A stretch of DNA of 64,000 bases from NCBI GenBank assembly GCA_024529925.1, contig JAFEUB010000812.1:526001-590000 (forward strand), in the 5' to 3' direction. This document shows positions 26,101 through 39,400 of the stretch, in pieces. This DNA is from Ophthalmolycus amberensis (taxonomy: Eukaryota > Chordata > Actinopteri > Perciformes > Zoarcidae). The translations under genes were made by a program, and so were the position numbers. Under the pieces are notes generated by a model, which was not told where the DNA came from, did not search any database, and saw only the letters and a list, made by a program, of their open reading frames with translations. How positions within the stretch are numbered: the stretch's first letter is position 1; each line of letters opens with the position of its first letter.

Positions 26101-29100
26101 GCATGCTTTATGTCTATTCTATACTTTATACATCGCAAAGTCACGGCAGCATTTTGGCTTGCATCAACCCAAAGACGAACTCTGCTGCTGCCTCTGTACT
26201 TGTATACTTTCATTTCCTAGTGACGACAAAGCGCAGCCCTAAAATATTACATAATAACATTTCCTTTGTGTACTTGTGGCCGAATCAAAATAAACAGCGA
26301 TAAATGCAGAAGCTCTCAGCCAGCGGACGCAGGTTTCGGCCAAAGGAATGTAGATGCTGTTATGAGCCGAGGCTTTAGCGAAGGCAGATGGTTGGTTCAG
26401 ACAAACACTTGACTGTCTGAACCTCAGGGGTCAAAGGGCAGGAGAAAGTACTGGGGAGTGCGCAGAGAGGACAGGGGAAACCTCTCCTCCTCCTTCAGAC
26501 GATTGGATTTGTTGTCAGTGATGAACGAGAGCGACGATACATCTTAAAGGTTTTCAGTGCTTCCCCCCCGTTTCCGGTCTTTACGCCGAGCTACGCTAAC
26601 CGGATTCATACTGAACAGCCATATAGTGGTAATGTTCTTACATGAACGTGAATAAACGTACCCAAAATGTAAAAAACGACTCCTTTAATAGAGGGACGAA
26701 CACCAGACAACAACGTACTCTTAAGTCACTATCCTTTTCTCATGCTTTTTGAGGTTGTCACAGATGGACAGAGCTCATTTCCTGTGACACGGGACAGGTT
26801 AAAATAATGCACGCAGCACATGTCCCCCACTGACACACAAGTAAACTCAACACAATTCAATCAAGAGCTGTATGGTGCAATTTATGATGTGCTAAGATTA
26901 GACACATGGCAGGAGACATGGTCAGTGTGTGTCTGCATGCCTTTGTCTCTGTGTTTGTGGCGAGCAGATGGTGGGAGTGGACACACATGCCTTGACAGAG
27001 AGGCCATAGAGACACCCCCCCCTCCCTCCCTCCCTACCCGACCACCACCACCACCACCTCCTCCTCTCTGGTCCATAAAAGGCCACATATGACCTCTGAC
27101 CACTGGAGTCCATTCTGATTGGGGGAAAGTGCTTGCAGTGGCCCAGCAGGAACAATGCTCAGTGGTCAGTGAGAGGAAGAGGAGGGAGGGTATGTAGACA
27201 TGCTTGGAGGGGAGGGGGGAGCAGTTCTCTACCTCTTGTCCCTCCCTCCATACAAACCCAGAAGTGAAGCTGTGTCACAACAAGCCAGGAACAAACGGGG
27301 AGCTTATTTTTCTTTTTCCATCTGGGGGAACGCAAGGATTCGGGCATGGCGGCGAAACGATCCAGCCACTGAAAAAAAAAAAAGACAAAAACTTCTACGA
27401 GTCGGGGCTCAGATTGCTTTCAGGAGAAAGAGGAGAGGAGGAGATTCTGGTAATAGGGAGAGTTTCATGCACACTGGGAGGCAAAACATACCAGACAGAG
27501 ATAGAGACTTTGGAACAGGAAGGTGAAGGAGTGATCCTAAAACAGGAAACCGGCAAATAACGGGAGACTTCAGAGAGTGTCACACCATGACTGCGTCCCT
27601 CGGTACGTACGAGCATGCACATGTGTGTCAGAGCTTTGTCAGAGAGCGTTTATGAACTCTAACACCTTTTCCCTTCCTCCTTGCGTTCGATATTGTTTCT
27701 CCTTCTCTCAGCAGGATTTTTTTTCCTGTGTTCTCCTCATTCTCTCTCCTGTTTATACAGCGTTATCTCTGTCTCTCCTGGGAATTTTAAGGAGGGTACA
27801 CATGCACAGAAACACTTCACATCTCTCCTCCAGGCCGCTGGTATTTGCAGACAGCTTCTGGAATTCGTTTTTTTTGTCAGATGCCTTTTCTCTTTTCAAG
27901 AAACAACCCCCATCCAAACTTTGTCTCTCTGTCTCTTTGTGCATGAAAATACTTTTTTGTGTGGCTCTGGACAGCTGTATGTATGCAGCCCCTCTGACGT
28001 CTCACACTCGGTGGGATGATGAGATGGTTTGTTCCACTGCATCGTTCATGATCTCATCCTCTTAAAGGCTATTTTGGACTCCAACGTGCAGCCATGGAAG
28101 ACTGATGCATTGGTGGTTTACCATGGAGGCATTTCCCCCCCCCTTTTTTTTCTGCAGAAGCCTTCAGAGGTTCAGCTGTTTTTTTTCTTCTTTTGTCGGG
28201 GTGCTTAATGCTTCCCACATCTCCCAGATATGTCACACGCGATAAAACTACATCTCGCTGAGCCACGAGTTAAATGGTTCCAAAACGTTTGCAGTCATTT
28301 CATACAAAGAGAACATTGGAAGTCGAGCACATATTTTCCACGCGTGTTAAAACTGGAATGCTGGTGTGCTCGATGCCACTTATATTAAGTGAAATTTCTC
28401 TGCCTTTACAGCCCTCCAGAAGTCATGTGGTTTTGCAGAGAGCAAACTCAACTAGAGCAGAAACGATGAGTCGATTAATCAATCAACGCAAGCTTCTCAT
28501 TTGTGAGGATTTGCTACCAGCTACACCTTGGACCTCAGCAAATTGGACAATATTTTACCTCTAATTTCCACAACAGCTTCTGGATATAACCTTGTAAATT
28601 GGCGATGATAATAATAGATCAAATAGCAACAATGTGCTCAATACATTTTCAAGTGATTTATTCCAATTAAGTGCAAGTGTAAACTAGGAGTTCTTCAGTC
28701 ACTGCACACCAGGTCTTCATGCAAAAATGTCAAATTTGATGACAGGCAAGCATACAATTCAACATATATGAATCGATGAACACTGAATATTTACCTGGAT
28801 TACCAAACTGTGCAGATCATTTCTCCATATCTTATGACATATTGTGGACCAAACAATTCTGGATGAATTCAGAAAATAACTGTCAGATTCATTTATAGTT
28901 CAGCCCCACAACAGGAACGTTTGTTGAAAGCAGATTGACGACATTCGCTGCCACATGTGAGATTGGGGGAAATTAATAATTTCCTATAGGGGAAAAAAGT
29001 TATTAGGGAGCGCTGCTACGAGACGCTGTACAGACTGTCTGCTGTGTGAGAAACATTCGGCTTTCACAGGACTGCCGGGAAGGGCAAAAAAAAGGCCGAA

Positions 29101-32100
29101 ATTTGAATCCACAAGGACGGAAAATGTTGACAACGCAGTGGAGAGAAGGCCAGTTCAGGGTGCAGAGACCAAAGTGTAAGAAGGAAACAAGGATTTTGTT
29201 TGCCGAGAGCGTTCCTCGACAAGTGGTCTGTGGTGTCACGAGCTCAGTCTGTGTGAGATGTACCAGAGCATCAGTGTTCCTACATGGAATGACTTAATGG
29301 TGTCTGGTATATCTACACTATACAGTAGATAACACCATGGCAACAAGACACAAAACTACGGGCAGTATTGGATCTATACGCAGACTATGGGACATGCTCT
29401 CTCGAAGGAAAGCAGAGAAGTTAAGTATTTCACTTCTTTCCTTCAGCTAGACTTTGAGTTCATGTTAGTTGGCTTCTTGTTGGGAGGGGAGGTCATTTTG
29501 TTTTCTTGTGCCCTAACCAGTAGCAAGCAACGCTTTTATTTATTTCATATGTTTTTTCAAATTTCAGTTGACATGGAATGATTAGTTGCTCGGAGCAGTT
29601 GAATTAATGTTATTCTGGAAGATTTAAGACATATTCAAAAGGATTAAAGAAACTTTTCTATACTTTGTGTTTGATATGCTTGTTGTCATTTTATGTCGCT
29701 ATATTTTTAATGGATGTAGCTAGCTGACGATGATATTCTTAAATTCTGGTGTTTAAATATCTGTCAACACCAGACTTAGTTGGATTCTTATTAATACATG
29801 AGGGATGTAGATGTTGATTTAGAGGTCTGGAGCCAGGAGAGCACTCTATATGATACCCTCTATCCTTAGACTTTTGATTTGCATACAAAATAACTCCCCC
29901 CAAAAACTTAACAGGGGTACACGTTGGCTATATGCATATTTGACAAATCCAATCAAAGCGATCATCAACAATCAAACAGGATGTTGCACAGAAACCAGTG
30001 CGACAGAGTACAGCTTTGTTATTGTGGATCACTGCTAGCGTCCAGCACTCTTTATGTATTAATGATCTATTTTGGATTATTGACCGTATATCCTAAAGTA
30101 ATATGGATGCACTTGCAGGTAAAGAAAGTAGCATAAAACACAGTGCTAGTGAAGTTTAGGAACCTGGAGTCAGTGTGACCCGATGGCATCAGAACTGTGG
30201 ACAGCTCCCGGTAGACGCTGATATTGGTGTCTTGATTAAAACTAAAGCTGTGAAGACATGTTGTTATTTCATCAGCATGAAGTAGGTCACTACAACTTAA
30301 ACTGTCAATACACAAGTTTTTTTGCTTTAACTTACCGTTATGAAGTAAATGTTGATTGCACAATGCAATGGCTATAGAATAATGACACCATCAGCGTTCA
30401 TATTGGTCCCCTATAAGCCTCGTTTTCAGGATGCTATTCTTTCTGCCACCGGATACGATCTCCCAGGAAATGAAGGCTGGATTTACATACATAAAGGGCG
30501 TGCATCAACCATTGCGCAACCAAATCAGGAATAGGATTTCGCTTTTGTTTTTCCTGGTCACTGTCGGTAGCCATCCCCAACCAATGAGTATCCATGAAAG
30601 TTTCTTGCAGTTACCTCGCCCCAATAGCGGAAAAATTGCAGACAGTGGAACAACCAAAGTGACTGTGGAAAACAAAATGCAGTGTATCCCTGTGTTGTTG
30701 GTAGTTTCTAAGATCTTAGGAAAACGGACAGCGATCCGGTTGTCTATGCAACAGTAATACCACGCTAGGGGAGGAAAAGTTGTCTGTTTCCACTTTAAAA
30801 TCTATTTTTTTGAAATACTATTGAAACAACAGATTAATGTCCTAGATGTCTAAACAACCTTTACTTTCCCCCCACATTTTGACAGCCCCCCGAACTTTGT
30901 GATACAGTTGAGCTACAGCTGAGCGTCGTCTGTAAAGATCTTTCAAGACCAACAAGTTATTCCTGCAACACAGCGGCATGTCATAACTACAGACACGTTT
31001 GGAGCCACCAGGAGAACTACTTATGATCCATGATCACTTCCCCAGATGGGTGAAAGCTGAGGAATTTCACTTCAGCTTCAAACCATGATCAAATATCGAG
31101 GACATTTTTTTTGTAGTTAAGACTTCCCTTCAGATATGAAAAACACTGATATTCATTTTGAGCTTTTGGAAAACTGAGCCTCCGTATCTCCACATATGAT
31201 CCTAAACTCTGACAAGAGAGAGTCAGACATATTCTTCATCAGTCAAGTTGTCTCTGACTGCGGTTTATAAAGTCATCAACTTGTTACCCGAATACTTCAG
31301 ACACCAATAAACGCCTCGGGGATGACAGTATTCTCTTCCATAGCCTTTTCTTTCAAAACCGCCTTGACTGCCGTTACTCTTCACCCTGTTTCTCTCCCTC
31401 CACTCGTTGGTAGCGCTGTTATTCTTCACTCCCTCCTCGGCTAGCTCGTAACCTCAGCCTCTCCTCTGCCACCTCGCTAAGTCGATAAAGCTGTCCGTTC
31501 GCACGCCAAGAAAGAGCAGAGGAATCTGATTTACAGACGACCGCCTAATAGTTTGTCCACTTTTATAGGAAAATTCTCTGTTTCTGTATAGGAGGAGGAG
31601 GAGGAGGAGGTAAGACACAGCAGGGTCTGAGGCTGATTGATTTTTACTGAAGGAGGGAGGGTCACTGGGCGACAACTGATCGCATTCTGATGCAGCACCA
31701 AGTGATACCAAGGAGAGAGCTGCACAACCTCTGGCAGAAATCACTCAATAGTCCTTAAAGCTCTACTAAAGCATTGTTTTATTATTATTATTAAAGGATC
31801 AGATAACTACCTGCTAAGGATCACAAGGAATTATCACAAACTCTGCAGCTCTACTGAGCTTTAAGCCTCGTTTAGCTCATCGTTTCTGGTCTTACAATCA
31901 TTTACTGTGTAATTCAGTCACTCATCAAACCCACAGTGAACAGCAGACAGATTCAGTTAGCGACTAGCTGGTGAGGAAAGTGGAGCATTGAGCAGCTGCA
32001 GTCAGATAATGTTATTGGTGGAGACCAAATCAGAGCTAAAAGGAGAGTGAATGATGGACTTCTATTCATCGGGTGGACACAAACATGAGAGCAGTGGGAT

Positions 32101-35100
32101 AAATGTGTTGCTCTCTGTCTGCTGGACAGCCATGACGATTACAATGCTATGATGTTGTGGGTGTTTTTCAGGTGTTTGTCGTGTTCATCTGGCCAGAAAT
32201 GTGTCAGTGAATGCAGTTTTAAGACACTGGCTGAGGATATTGTTGATCACATATTAATTATAGGAATTCCTGCCATTTCATTTGTCAGCACCAGCTTTAG
32301 AGGTCAACACTGCAGCAACATCAACAGTATCGTGATTGATCTGCCTCACAGAGTTTAGGTTTATATCCATGATTTTAATTTAACGTAGATTATCAAAAAC
32401 AACTTAATATTTTAAAACCGACTCATTATTACTCAACAAATATTTTTCAGTGGGCCGAAAGATCACAGCAGGTGTCTTCCTCCTCATTGTGTTCCTATTT
32501 CCTCTCAGAGTTGCTCTTTCGCTCCCTTTTCCCTTCGTCCCCCTGAGAAGCCGAAGCCTGTGATCGCTGTGAACAGCTGTAACATATTGTAGACCTTCAG
32601 AACTGTCAGCCTCAGTCTCTGTGTGCGTGTGTGTGTGTGTGGCGTGTGTGTGTGTGTGTGTGTGTGCGTGTGTGTGTGTATGCATACAAAGTGCTTGCAC
32701 TCACATTCCTGTGGTCAGCAGGGAGTCTGCGGACCCACTGTTGTTCTGCATAACTCCACATGCATCACTGTGTTTATGCATGTGTGTAGGCTCACCCTCC
32801 TGTCTAATGAGATGCTGCTCAGAGAGTAAATGTTTGGAAGAGAGAAGCGTTTCTTTGTCACAACACAACACAGGAGCTCCTCAGCTTCACCGGACGTGCG
32901 ACGGCTGTATGTTTCTCGTCTTTCCTCTTCTCTTGTTTTTCTGTGCCTTGCCTTTCATACCATTCTGTTTATGCAACCACCTGCGTGGTCTGAGATGAGA
33001 AATATGAAGAGAAATATTAGCTCCAGATGACCTCACTGTGGTTTGATTGATTAATTGGATTATCTCCATACAAAGCATGAAGGTATGCGCACAGTTTCAG
33101 TCTGAGCCATGTAACCGTTTCTCTCCACGATCAGGAAAGTGTGTGTGTGTGTTATGGGTTATGGGTTATGGGTTATGGGCGGGGGCTATTGGCTGGTGGA
33201 GGCTGGCAGGCGTGCCCACATGGGTCTGTGCCATCTGGAATTGGTTTTGCACAGTTCGACCCGAACTGAAGAGGCTTTTGTACTCACCCGGAGCTGCGCG
33301 AGGGAGGAGAAAACAATGGACAGAAAAACAGTTGAAAAAACAAAAACTTAAAAAAAAGTTGAAGGCCAGAGCCGAGTATCACTCGGAATTGACCAAATAC
33401 TGTGCCAATACAATACCTGACATTCAGTAACAACACCAAAAACATACTTGCTTTGTGACGACATTAAACAAACCAGACTGAAATGTTAAATGTTGTCCAA
33501 ACACAAGCACCGGTACAAGTGCTTCGCCGACATGAAAAAAGCCAATAATTGCTAAATATTAGATATAAGTCACAAATTGTATTTGTATGTATTTACTGGT
33601 TCATTTAATTAACTGGGACAGCATACATTAATAAACATTACTGGATTTCGCGCCAGTTATCCAAAAGTCCCTGACTGTCTGTCCACAAAAAAACTCAGCA
33701 TCAGTCTCAGTTTCAGAGAATACCCCAAAATGACAAACTCCGTGTTTATGTCGGCATAAAGAAGCTGAAGCACAACATTCATGAAACAAATGAGAAGGTA
33801 GTGACTTTATTTCAGATCCAGACGAGAGCAAACACCAGAAACTGCTGTTCGTTTCCTGTCTGCAACAGACGTTAGTCTCTTATTACCACGACCACCATCG
33901 CTCCCTAACCTCAAGTGTTAAGTGTCACCATGACGACGTAGCTCCACTAACGCTAATGAAGTACTTATTCTAACCCGAACAATTACCTTTGCCCAACCCT
34001 AGCCACGTTTTAATGCCTAACCCTGACCAAACCTTTAAATCACGGCATTGCAAGATCAGACAACGGCAGTAAGTGTGACTCTTTTGGAGACCCCGTCTGT
34101 TTGACACGAGGCTCACTGGGGGCTGTTCTCCTTCTCAGTCCTCTCTCCGGGTTTCTTCAGCTGAAAGTGAGTAGCTATGGATACTGTGCGGCGTGGATAC
34201 AGGAGGTGAAAGGTGCATTAGGGTGTAATGACGACCAGCGGAGCCTCACAGAGCTCGAGTCTGGTCTGAGGTCAGGGGTCAGGGTGAGGCCAGCAATCGT
34301 TGCCACAGATTGGGCTCTTCTGTAATTAACTGGACGAGCTGCGGTGCAGCAGATGTGACAAACCACGGTGAGGACAGTCAGCCGTGGGAACGGAGAGAGA
34401 CGAAGCTCGGCTGCTCTCTGAGAAACGTCCCAAGAGAGAGAGAAGCTGACAGGGACTGTGGGAATGTTTGAGGAATCCTCAGAGCATTCCCCTCATTTTG
34501 TGTTTGTTTTCTTCATGGAGCAACAACAACTCTAACTGTGGATTCTCTTATTTTCTGAGCAGCGCATGAGTCTGCGTGTCGGCGATGAGAGGTTTGGGTC
34601 CAATCAGAGGCAGGTCACAACATAACCAGCTCAGTGCTCTTGACCTTTAACCCCTAGGAGAGTGAGTTGAGTACTGAACTTGTGTGTGGTGTATTAGATG
34701 TTCCACTGGGAGTATCAGATGGCACCAAACCATCATAACTTTTTTTTTTTTTAAATAGACAATTATACATAGCAAAATGTATACTAACTGATACTGGTTA
34801 CATATTTTTGAGCAAGTATTGCCCAATATATATATAAACAGTGATAGGCGCAGTCATGAGATCCTTAACTTAAGTATAAGTATAGCAATATAAAAAATGT
34901 AAAACAAAAACTCCTCCTCAAGCAAAAGTATTGCAATCCAGATTCAAAAGCATGAAAGCAAGATATTGCTGCATATATAAGTGTTACATTACTAATGCAT
35001 TAACATGTAAGTGGCCCAAGTAGAGCCAAATTCATGTTGAACCTTCAGCAATGGATAATAATTAATACAATAATCAAATGTTTTGTACGTCAAACTTTTA

Positions 35101-35980
35101 ATCTGTCATATACAGTAAGTAGTAACCGCGGGCAAATCAAATGAAACAAACGTGAATTAAATAAACGTTTTGAGTAAAAAGTACAAAAAAGTACTTGCCG
35201 AAATGTAGTCCTCCAAATCCTGAGTAAATGTACTTACTCATGTTGAACAGTTATTATTAAACCAATTAATATATTGTGTGCTCCTATAATAAATACATTG
35301 ATGAACTGACAGCCAGATAGACACTTAAGACACAAAACATAACTTTTAGTATGTTTAAAGAGTCCTGCTCGCAGTAGCTGCCAGCGAAGTCAGACCTGTG
35401 GATATCTGACACACCGCACATAATGTTGTCACTATAGAAATGAGTGTGGGGAACATCCAGCCGTGGGAAAGTCATGTTGAACCATAAACAATTAATCAGT
35501 GGTGGAGGAACTATTTAGATCCTTTGAAACTTAATTTCGTTGTATCTTTTTACGATGACAATAAACCTTATCCTTATCCTTATTGCGAAATAAAAGTAGC
35601 AACGGCAAAATGTAAGGATGATGGGCTAAAACTGACAGTGCCTATTAATTGTCATCATAGTGGTTCAAATTCCATAACAATGAATCAAAAATCAATTGAC
35701 ACCCAGTGAACGTGGAGCTTTTGGGACCCGTGGGTCAGTTTTTATCACAGCTTGTGTGATTCTAAAAATCTAAATTGAACATTCATGCTCATCAATAAAA
35801 TACTTTAAGTATTAAAAGTAGACATGCTTGTGAAGTAGAATGCCCCCTTTCAATATGCTGTATCACTACACAGGCAGGTAGTATTTCATAATATGAACGT
35901 GTAAACAGCATGTTTTAATTTCATAGTTGGTTGAGGTGGAGCGTATTTTAACTACTTAATACTGTAAACTGTTGGTGTGT

Positions 35981-36023
<43 letters not shown>

Positions 36024-36403
36024 GCCGGTGAATCGTGCGACACTCAAAGATTTTTCAAATTCATTAACAGCCCACGTGTGATTATATAATCCACTCGAAG
36101 ACGATGCAGCTCGTCCAATATGATCGCAGACAAAGCTGAGTCCAAATCCCTCCATCTCAGAGTGCTTGAATGGAGGGAAGGAGCGGAAGAGAGGGGTGGG
36201 GGGTGGGGGGGGGGGGGGGTGGAGAGCCGGCCGAACAAGGAGCCTCTTTATAATGATCGACTCTTTACACGGTGACTCATCGCACTTCACAGGCCCGTCC
36301 GTGGCCTGAGGAGGCCTGCCCTCGTGTTTGCTGAATGACACACTGTGTTGTCAGAATGTCAGAATGTCATGTTTGGAGTGCTCTCCCCCCTACATCCCCC
36401 CCC

Positions 36404-36442
<39 letters not shown>

Positions 36443-39400
36443 CTCTGCTCCTATTGTACGCTGTCAATCTCTGCTCTACTGTCATGATTATCATGATGCA
36501 GAGTACTGCCGCTGGAGTTTGTACAAGGTCTCCGAAGTAAGCTTAAACTAATTACAATGATCATGCCATGTCTGTGCTTCAATTACGAGGCCGTAGCAGC
36601 GGCACAGCTTAGCATAAAGAGTGAAGGTATAGTTGGAAACAGCTAGCCTAGCTCTTTCCAAAGATCTAATATATTCGCATAACAGTGCGTCCAGTGGTGG
36701 ACTGGTTGTCTAAGGGGCAGGGGACAAGGGAAACAAGAAATACCGCTTTGTTTTCTTTGAGGGTTAGCGTTAAGTAAGCACTGTATTATTAGACGCGAAT
36801 GATTCAGACTGATTAAAATGGCAATCTGAGGATATTACATTTTGATTTCTTCAGATCTTGCTGAAACAAACACACTGACGTTTAGGAAAGAAATGCTGAG
36901 ATTTAGAGAAATAACTCAACTAAAAAGTGGCAATGTTACGAGGAAACAGTCGCAATTTTGGTTAAAAAAAAGTCTTAGTACTGTGAAAATATGAAAGTGC
37001 ATTGAAACTATTTCGTAGTTATAGACAAGAAGTTGACATGAGATGACGCGGCAGGAAAATATGATGTAATAGATGAGGTTAGCAATATTTTAACCCTAAC
37101 CCTAACTTTTCTTATTTGTAAAAATGTCCTGCTGCCAGGATTCATTACCTGAATAAATGAAGGTAAAAGAAACGGTCTAATTCTACTCTGCTGATACACG
37201 TTGATGGTTTTATAATCCAAACAAATGTCGGGTCCCAACGACAGAAGTACCAGTAGTGGGAGTAGTATAGGCAGTTATTATAGTTTATGGAACAAAGTAA
37301 CTCAGTATGCCTGGTTAGTATTTGATATTTGAGAAGTGCGTGGTAAAAGAGTTTTGACGATTTTTTTTCTCGTGTGTCTTTTCCTCAGATTCCCGGAGTT
37401 TCCTGGACAGCATGAACCACGCCGGCGGCTCCACAGAGGGAGAGCTGTTCAGATCAGAAGTGTCGGTCACTCCCGCTTCCTGTCAGAGGATCTTTGGCTC
37501 CATGTACTCCATGTCATCAGACATCAGCCCCCTCACACACACAGACAGGTACACGCATCCGGTCCGCTTCTGGTGTTCATACAACAGTGTGCCATGTAAG
37601 GGCTGGCTCATGGCACCGCATGATGCGTCATAACAACAAGAAATCATGGCCAAAATAATGTAAAAAGCCAAATGGGATGATTAATGTTCATCAATTTCCA
37701 ATTTCAATGTCTTTGATACGAGACTTTTCATGCTTTTATTTATCTTGTTCAAAATATTGACATATTTACGGATTATTTGGACCCTTGTGTGTCTTTCTAT
37801 CTCTCCTCCTCCCTACTTCTCTTCTGCAGCTCCACTCCTCCTCCTGTGTGGCATGACCGAACTCCAAACTCCCTGAACTCCCCGTATTCCCTCCAGCCCT
37901 CACCTCCCCTCTCCCTCAGCACTCCCAATGCCCACAGCTCTCCCCGGGGGGCTCTGAGAGGCCTGGGCGGAGGTTCGGGGGTCCGCAGGGAGACAGACAG
38001 CGCGGACTTGTCCTCGTTGTTGTTGGGGAACGGCGGCCTGGAGCACAGCCTGCTGGAGGCCATGGAGGGCCTCGGGAGTCTGAACCTCGGGGGAGACGGG
38101 GGCCTCCCTCCACTGCTGCCTGAGAAGAGGAGAGGGGGCGAGGGGGGAGAGCTTGGCTCCCGCTCCCCGTCTCTAAGCGGGTTTTCCAGCCCTCACAGTG
38201 GCAGCAGTCTCAGCATCCCTTTCTCATCCTCCGTGACCCCCGACCCCTTCAGGGGACTCAGTGGGGCCCCGTCGCCTGGAGCAGGTATACTGTCACAGAT
38301 TGTTGTCTCTCTGTCTCTGGCGTTCATTCATTAATTTCATTCCCTCTCTCTCTCTTAGAAACGTCCAGCTAACCTAAATGACACATTGAACACTGACCAA
38401 TTTCTGAGGTCATTCTTCAGCCCCACGAGAAAACAATCTCAACAATTTTTATTTTATTAATTGTTTGTATTAACCTTTATAAAAAAAGGGAACAGAACTA
38501 TCTAGTCCTGGCTAAAATAAGCAGTTGCTATTATATTATATACTATTGTTTGCAATGATGAAAAAGACGTTGTTTGCTCTTCTCCAGACTTCTCCAGAAT
38601 GCCATACAATTTCACCAATACGTGTCGTGCTTATGAAAATAATTCAGTCCAGATTTTATACTAAAGTAAAATACAAAATGCCCATAATCACAAAAAACGT
38701 CAAGCTGTAGTTTTTGATTACATTTGGGAAACTTAACAGCAACTTGTCGTTTTAGAAACATCGTCTCGGTTACGGTTTGGCGATGTAAATCTGACATTTT
38801 GAGAATAAAGTTGTACTTTCAAAAAAGTGATATTACGGGAATGAAGTCAATTTTACAAGCAATAGTCAGATGAGAGAAAGTCCTAATGCTATATGTTGAG
38901 AACAAAGTCATGATATTACAAGAAATGTGTTTTAATATTCTGGGATAAAAACATGTAATATTTGAATTATAAGTTATACTCCATCGTACTGCTTGCAGGA
39001 TATTCTGTAGATTGTTCGTGGGTAACTGGCTCATTGTTTTTGTAATTACACGTTGAGTTTTTAAAATGTTCAGTTTTTTTAGAACCACAAACATTGCTTA
39101 TATATGAACAGGGTTGAGTGATATTTGTCATTTGGGTGTACTGACCCTTGAACCGGTCCCTCTGACTTTATGTTCTCTGCCCTGTCTTGCCATATTTGGG
39201 CAAAAGCCAGTCTGAAACCTAACGCAGAGTCTTAATCTGTGTCTTGCAGACTTTGGCACTAAGCAGGACACTGTGAAGTTTGTTCAGGACACTTCCAAGT
39301 TCTGGTACAAGCCCGACATTTCAAGAGACCAAGGTAAATATTGGTGTTGGACAGGACAGCCAAGCGGAGACTTCCATACAGATAATACGCTCCTTGTGCA

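Larger units (their letters stand above)
22949..37388 (+). other. tns3: tns3 intron 15 (14.4 kb)
   Basis: By far the longest intron, splitting the disordered region just before the exons that lead to SH2-PTB. It holds CA/GT tracts, a 25-base G run, a candidate internal promoter and first exon (27067-27602), (TTATGGG)4, several dispersed repeats and three DR1-like motifs. Additional small coding exons may be hidden here; human tensin-3 has about 190 more residues than I recovered. Confidence 0.8.

Noticed and set aside
33047..33430. A 127-codon open frame ending in a Lys-rich stretch
   Set aside because: Low-complexity translation with no family match and no supporting context.
37086..37110. 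CCCTAACCCTAAC string suggesting telomeric repeats
   Set aside because: Only about two units, well within chance.
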